Shown here piece after piece: positions 61,501 through 64,000 of a DNA stretch of 64,000 bases. Position 1 is the first letter of the stretch. Every line of letters starts with the position of its first letter. Source of the DNA: Paraburkholderia translucens (GTDB taxonomy: Bacteria > Pseudomonadota > Gammaproteobacteria > Burkholderiales > Burkholderiaceae); NCBI RefSeq assembly GCF_020881035.1, contig NZ_JAJITC010000002.1, forward strand, positions 186,001 to 250,000. The letters are read 5' to 3'. The notes beneath the pieces were generated by a model, which was given only the letters and a program-made list of their open reading frames with translations, ran no database searches and was not told the DNA's origin. Position numbers and translations under genes: made by a program.

Positions 61501-62790
61501 CAGATCGAGCTGCCCGTGCCGGCCGCTCAGCGTCCCGCCGCCGGTGAGCGTCGCGTTGCGCACGAGCCGCACGTTCAGGTTCGAGATGCTCTGCGCGTGA
61601 GCGTCAAGACGCACGTCGGCGTTCGCGTCGATCAGCGGCAGCAGTTTCTGGTCGATCGCGCCGGGTTTCGCGTTGACGATCGAGATGTGGCCCGCGACGG
61701 CAAAGCCCGCGGCGGGGCGGGCCGGCTCGTGGTGGGCGCCGAGGCCGTGGTGCGGGTGACCGGCGGCGAAGGGTTCGGCCGCGCTGCTCGCGCCGGGAGC
61801 CGCCGCCGCACCCTGCTCCACCGGCTGCAACTCCGCGCGCACGGCCAGATCGGCCAGCGGCGCACCGGGCGCGAAAGCCTGCGGATTCACGTGGTCGAAG
61901 GTCAGTGTGGCGCGTTGCAGCGGCATCGCGGCGAACGGCGCCGCCTCGATTCGCGCGTGACCGGCCAGCTTCATGCCGCTCGCATCGAGTTCGGCGACCA
62001 GCTGTTCGAGCGTGCCGCTCAGGTGGCCGGCCACCTGCACCGCCTCATCGTTGACCTTGCCCGAATAACCAACCTCGCCGGTGAGCGGAAACGGCCGCAC
62101 GCCATCGAGTTTCACCGCTGCCGTCAGCGCCCCGAACGGCGTATCGAGCCGATCGACGGCCGCCTCGTGATGACGCCCGTCGCTGCGTCCATGGAATGCG
62201 AAACGCGACAGCTCCGTCGTCGACCCGCCCTGGTGCAGCAGCAGCCGCTCGACCTGCACGTCGCGGATCTCCAACTGCATCGGCAGTTGCAGATCCTGCG
62301 GCAGCTTCAGTGGCTCATTGCTGCTCGTCGACGACGCGCCGATTCGCGCCTCGATCGTGCCGACGTGCAGATAGTCGATCGTGAAACGCCACGGGTCGCG
62401 CGCGAGCGCCCAACTGCCCGCGACGCGGTCGATTCGGATGTCGGTGCCGCTGCCGTCGAGGCTGCGCCAGCGCACGTCGCTCAGTTGCACGCCGCGCGCG
62501 AGCGTGCCGCCGTCGAGCGTGCCGTCGAGTCGCCCTCCGAGCAGCCTCACCGCCGCGTGCCACGCATACGCGGTGCCGCGCTCGGTCGTCAGCGCGCCGT
62601 ACAGCAGCCCGAGCGCGAGCGCCGCGAGCAGCACCAGCGTGATCACCGTACCCGCGACCGCTTTCAGCAGCAGCCAGCCCCAACGCCGCTTCGGCGGCGG
62701 CGTGTCGGGCGGCGGCTGCCCGTCCGGCGGCTCAGGCGGCGTGGGGCCGGCTGGTTGCGCGGGGGGCGGGTCGGTGACGTCGGTGGTCAT
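58573..62790 (-). CDS. tamB: translocation and assembly module subunit TamB
   Basis: A 1405-residue envelope-spanning protein of the AsmA-like/TamB family. A Pro-rich cytosolic start is followed by one inner-membrane helix (LLLKAVAGTVITLVLLAALAL), then a very long series of beta-taco repeats in the periplasm, and the C-terminal DUF490/TamB domain (NPGINILAMRRNQQVEAGVQVTG, VPDNEKLSWLLFGHG) that meets TamA. It works in outer-membrane protein assembly and probably phospholipid transport. There is an Ala/Pro/His-rich insert around residues 540-580. It lies 57 bp after tamA. Confidence 0.94.
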   Translation of the reverse strand: MTTDVTDPPPAQPAGPTPPEPPDGQPPPDTPPPKRRWGWLLLKAVAGTVITLVLLAALALGLLYGALTTERGTAYAWHAAVRLLGGRLDGTLDGGTLARGVQLSDVRWRSLDGSGTDIRIDRVAGSWALARDPWRFTIDYLHVGTIEARIGASSTSSNEPLKLPQDLQLPMQLEIRDVQVERLLLHQGGSTTELSRFAFHGRSDGRHHEAAVDRLDTPFGALTAAVKLDGVRPFPLTGEVGYSGKVNDEAVQVAGHLSGTLEQLVAELDASGMKLAGHARIEAAPFAAMPLQRATLTFDHVNPQAFAPGAPLADLAVRAELQPVEQGAAAAPGASSAAEPFAAGHPHHGLGAHHEPARPAAGFAVAGHISIVNAKPGAIDQKLLPLIDANADVRLDAHAQSISNLNVRLVRNATLTGGGTLSGRHGQLDLSVARLDLNALQASVRPTQLSGPIAVRLNDDIQTVTLDLADPAAALRAQGKITFDPARTSFNDVRVTSGRGRIDLSGALKHDANSTYNLKAQLTDFDPLSLTSQLPARAPLTPSAASAASGAQRERHARTEAPGRGTPPPAHRARPAAAPARRIEARVNATLTAAGVLAPVFTTRAEFALGPSVYDDLPLTGGGTIQLAGSRILPSHANLSVAGNQVNLQGSFGAAGDRLRFGIDAPQLDRLGFGLAGAVSADGDVTGSFAHPNVTLNYKADSVVFASNRIGHAQGHAELRDGANGALAFTTDARDVSAGGVDLSTLSAHLSGTRAHHTLEAAATGKMRDRPLDLTLAANGKLSDTRDGTRWDGTVTRLQNRGTPTLNLESPLAVSAGTGHLTLGATRLTIEGSVLTLKSFAFDRGRIQSAGSLTDVSLAHLQELRQQITGESPAVRTDLVFDGDWDFSLGATASGHVELRRRSGDVTVEIGRGLASMGIGAIRARAEFSGGNRLDVTVHAQASRVGVIDADAHTPLVMRDGMLSFDPQSALSGNVNANVPSLRTTGGLLGPGYLLEGHLALKLALGGTVAKPNVTGSLTGDDLSATVVSQGVQLKDGVVRIALSQNMVDFQQVEFHGASGTLRATGRVRLDSAEPDLSASIVADKLDVFASPDRHLSLSGSANVANGGVGQGPVIEGKFVVDSALFDMPEQAAPSLGDDVVIIRPDGTRSGGRPRPTEGEQRPASPFAPRANVEISLGNNFRFRGQGADLGLAGTITATSAPNTPLRAVGNVRVTPGSTYTAFGRKLTIENGFFTFNGPVTNPGINILAMRRNQQVEAGVQVTGTLQTPVARLVSEPSVPDNEKLSWLLFGHGTDQGNNLGQQSTMTTALALLGSATGKRIAQTVGLDEFSIGRSDVGLTDPQVVMVSKAINEWLVIGYEQGLQSASNAIKATINLSRYWSLVVYGGTFYGADVLYTRRFDRIAW

Positions 62791-62847
62791 GCGTGAATGC
62801 GGTGGCGAATAAGGTGGCGAGTGAGGTAGCGAAATGTTGTCAGAACG

Positions 62848-64000
62848 TCAGAACGCGATGCCGAGCGTGATATACGGCCGCACGCTGTTATTGCGAATCC
62901 CGTAAGCGAGATCGAGATTGACCGGGCCGACCGGGCTGCGCCAGCGCGCGCCGACGCCAACGCCCGGAAAGAACACTTTTTCGCCCCAGGTATCCGTGGC
63001 GGTGCCGATGTCGAAGAACGCCGCCGCGCCCCAACTGCGCGAGAACCAGTGCTGATATTCGACCGCGCTCGTCACCAGGTACTTGGTCGGCAGGGTCGAA
63101 CCGGCCACGTCGTTACCGATGCTCTGGAAGCTGTAGCCGCGCACCGAGTTCGAGCCGCCCGCGCGGAACAGCAGCGACGCCGGAATCCCGCTCGAGCTGC
63201 CGCTCGTGAATACGCCGCCGAGCTCAGCGCGGATCAGCACGATGTCGTCGACGCCGATCGGAAAATACTGCTGGCCGCGCGCATAGCCGCGGATGAACGA
63301 CTGGTTGGCGAGCAGCCCCTTGACCGCGAAGCCCGCCTCGACGTGGACCAGGTTGCCGCGGCGCGGGAACAGCGGGTCGTCGGTGTCGCGCCGCGTCCAC
63401 GACCATGCCGGCACTAGCGCATGCGCGCGGGTCGGCGGCGCCGCGTTCTGGTCGAGCTTGTCGTCATAGAACAGCAGCGAGTAACCGTAGTCGAGGAACT
63501 GGGACGTGCGCGAGCGCTGCACGCCGCCGCGCAGGCTGTAGATGCGCGTGTCGGAGACGTCGGTGGTCGTGTACGAGACGAGCGCGCTATTGGTCCACCC
63601 GTGCAGGCCCGGCGGCATAGACAGCTGGATTTGCCCATATTGCTGGGTCTGGTCGGCGCGTCCCTCGACGGTGAACGGCCACGCCGCGCCGAAGGTGTTC
63701 AGATAGGTGTAGCCGCCATGCACGAGCGCGCCGTTATCGGTCGAATAGCCGACGCCGCCGCGGAAGCTGTGATATGGAAACTCCGACACTTTTACGTGCA
63801 CGGGCGTGTCGAGCGGTTTGGCCGGGTCGTTGTCGAGGTCGATCGCGACGCTCGCGAAGTACGGCGTGTTCTGCAGTTGCCGCTGCAGCTCGGCGACGGT
63901 GCGCGTGTCGTAGATGTCGCCCGGCTTGATCGGATTGACGTTATGGACGATGCGCTCCGGATAGCGCCTCGTGCCCTGCACGTCGAGTTCGCCCATCGTG
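62848..64000 (-). CDS. tamA: TamA outer-membrane protein, 5' end outside the window
   Basis: The C-terminal 383 or so residues of a BamA/Omp85-superfamily protein; the frame runs off the window edge. A POTRA domain end is visible (VDVTG-like LDVQGTRRYPERIVHNVN, DIYDTRTVAELQRQLQNTPYFASV) followed by a 16-strand barrel with FRAGGSNSVRGYSF, the conserved VRGY/F loop motif, and a final strand ending in Phe (YITLGIAF), the outer-membrane targeting signal. It is directly upstream of tamB, its partner. Confidence 0.92.
   Translation of the reverse strand, partial: TMGELDVQGTRRYPERIVHNVNPIKPGDIYDTRTVAELQRQLQNTPYFASVAIDLDNDPAKPLDTPVHVKVSEFPYHSFRGGVGYSTDNGALVHGGYTYLNTFGAAWPFTVEGRADQTQQYGQIQLSMPPGLHGWTNSALVSYTTTDVSDTRIYSLRGGVQRSRTSQFLDYGYSLLFYDDKLDQNAAPPTRAHALVPAWSWTRRDTDDPLFPRRGNLVHVEAGFAVKGLLANQSFIRGYARGQQYFPIGVDDIVLIRAELGGVFTSGSSSGIPASLLFRAGGSNSVRGYSFQSIGNDVAGSTLPTKYLVTSAVEYQHWFSRSWGAAAFFDIGTATDTWGEKVFFPGVGVGARWRSPVGPVNLDLAYGIRNNSVRPYITLGIAF

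Noticed and set aside
58546..62796. Two long plus-strand open frames opposite tamB
   Set aside because: Arg/Ala/His-rich translations with no domain; tamB on the minus strand has clear family motifs at its C-terminus.

Overview
The window is chromosomal DNA of a high-GC betaproteobacterium, most likely Paraburkholderia or a close relative in Burkholderia sensu lato. The evidence is the gene content and order: hemC with a fused hemD-hemX and hemY, a glucokinase fused to a HexR/RpiR regulator beside zwf-pgl and a gtsABC-type sugar ABC operon, minCDE, apbC back-to-back with metG, and tamA-tamB. Almost all genes have the strong G/C third-position bias of this group. Assignments rest on reading protein motifs by eye; no database search was run.

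Layout. 1-1.9 kb: lower-GC accessory pair, a putative HExxH zinc-protein gene overlapping by 137 nt a gene for a secreted protein (candidate effector/immunity pair). 1.9-8.1 kb (minus): SulP transporter, then the haem operon hemC-hemDX-hemY. 8.3-16.7 kb (plus): ppc, an XRE/MmyB-like regulator, argH, a TonB-C lipoprotein, an MHS-type MFS permease and a small membrane protein. 16.8-23.8 kb: tiny Tyr/His/Gly-rich lipoprotein, waaC, ClC transporter, minE-minD-minC, a GNAT acetyltransferase and map. 24.1-26.3 kb: Tat lipoprotein glycoside hydrolase with an AT-rich upstream region carrying two related inverted repeats, then tRNA-Ser(CGA). 26.4-29.1 kb (minus): rarA then serS. 29.3-34.7 kb: cytX, two small unknown genes, lolA, ftsK. 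35.1-38.9 kb (plus): trxB, Smr protein, GST, LysR. 39.0-43.4 kb (minus): glucose-type ABC transporter. 44.0-48.2 kb (plus): zwf-pgl-glk/hexR, with a perfect HexR-like palindrome upstream of zwf. 48.3-56 kb: bestrophin-like channel, LprI-like protein, LdcA-like decarboxylase, dcd, a Cu/Zn-SOD-fold lipoprotein lacking most metal ligands, apbC and an OmpA lipoprotein. 56.3-64 kb: metG, then tamB and the 5'-truncated tamA on the minus strand.

How it fits together. The best physiological unit is 39-48 kb: sugar uptake (gtsABC plus ATPase), phosphorylation (Glk), oxidation to 6-phosphogluconate (Zwf, Pgl) and a regulator fused to the kinase, with one operator-like palindrome in the divergent promoter region. 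The least explained parts are the 5' accessory pair, the glycoside hydrolase with its AT-rich control region, and the SOD-like lipoprotein.
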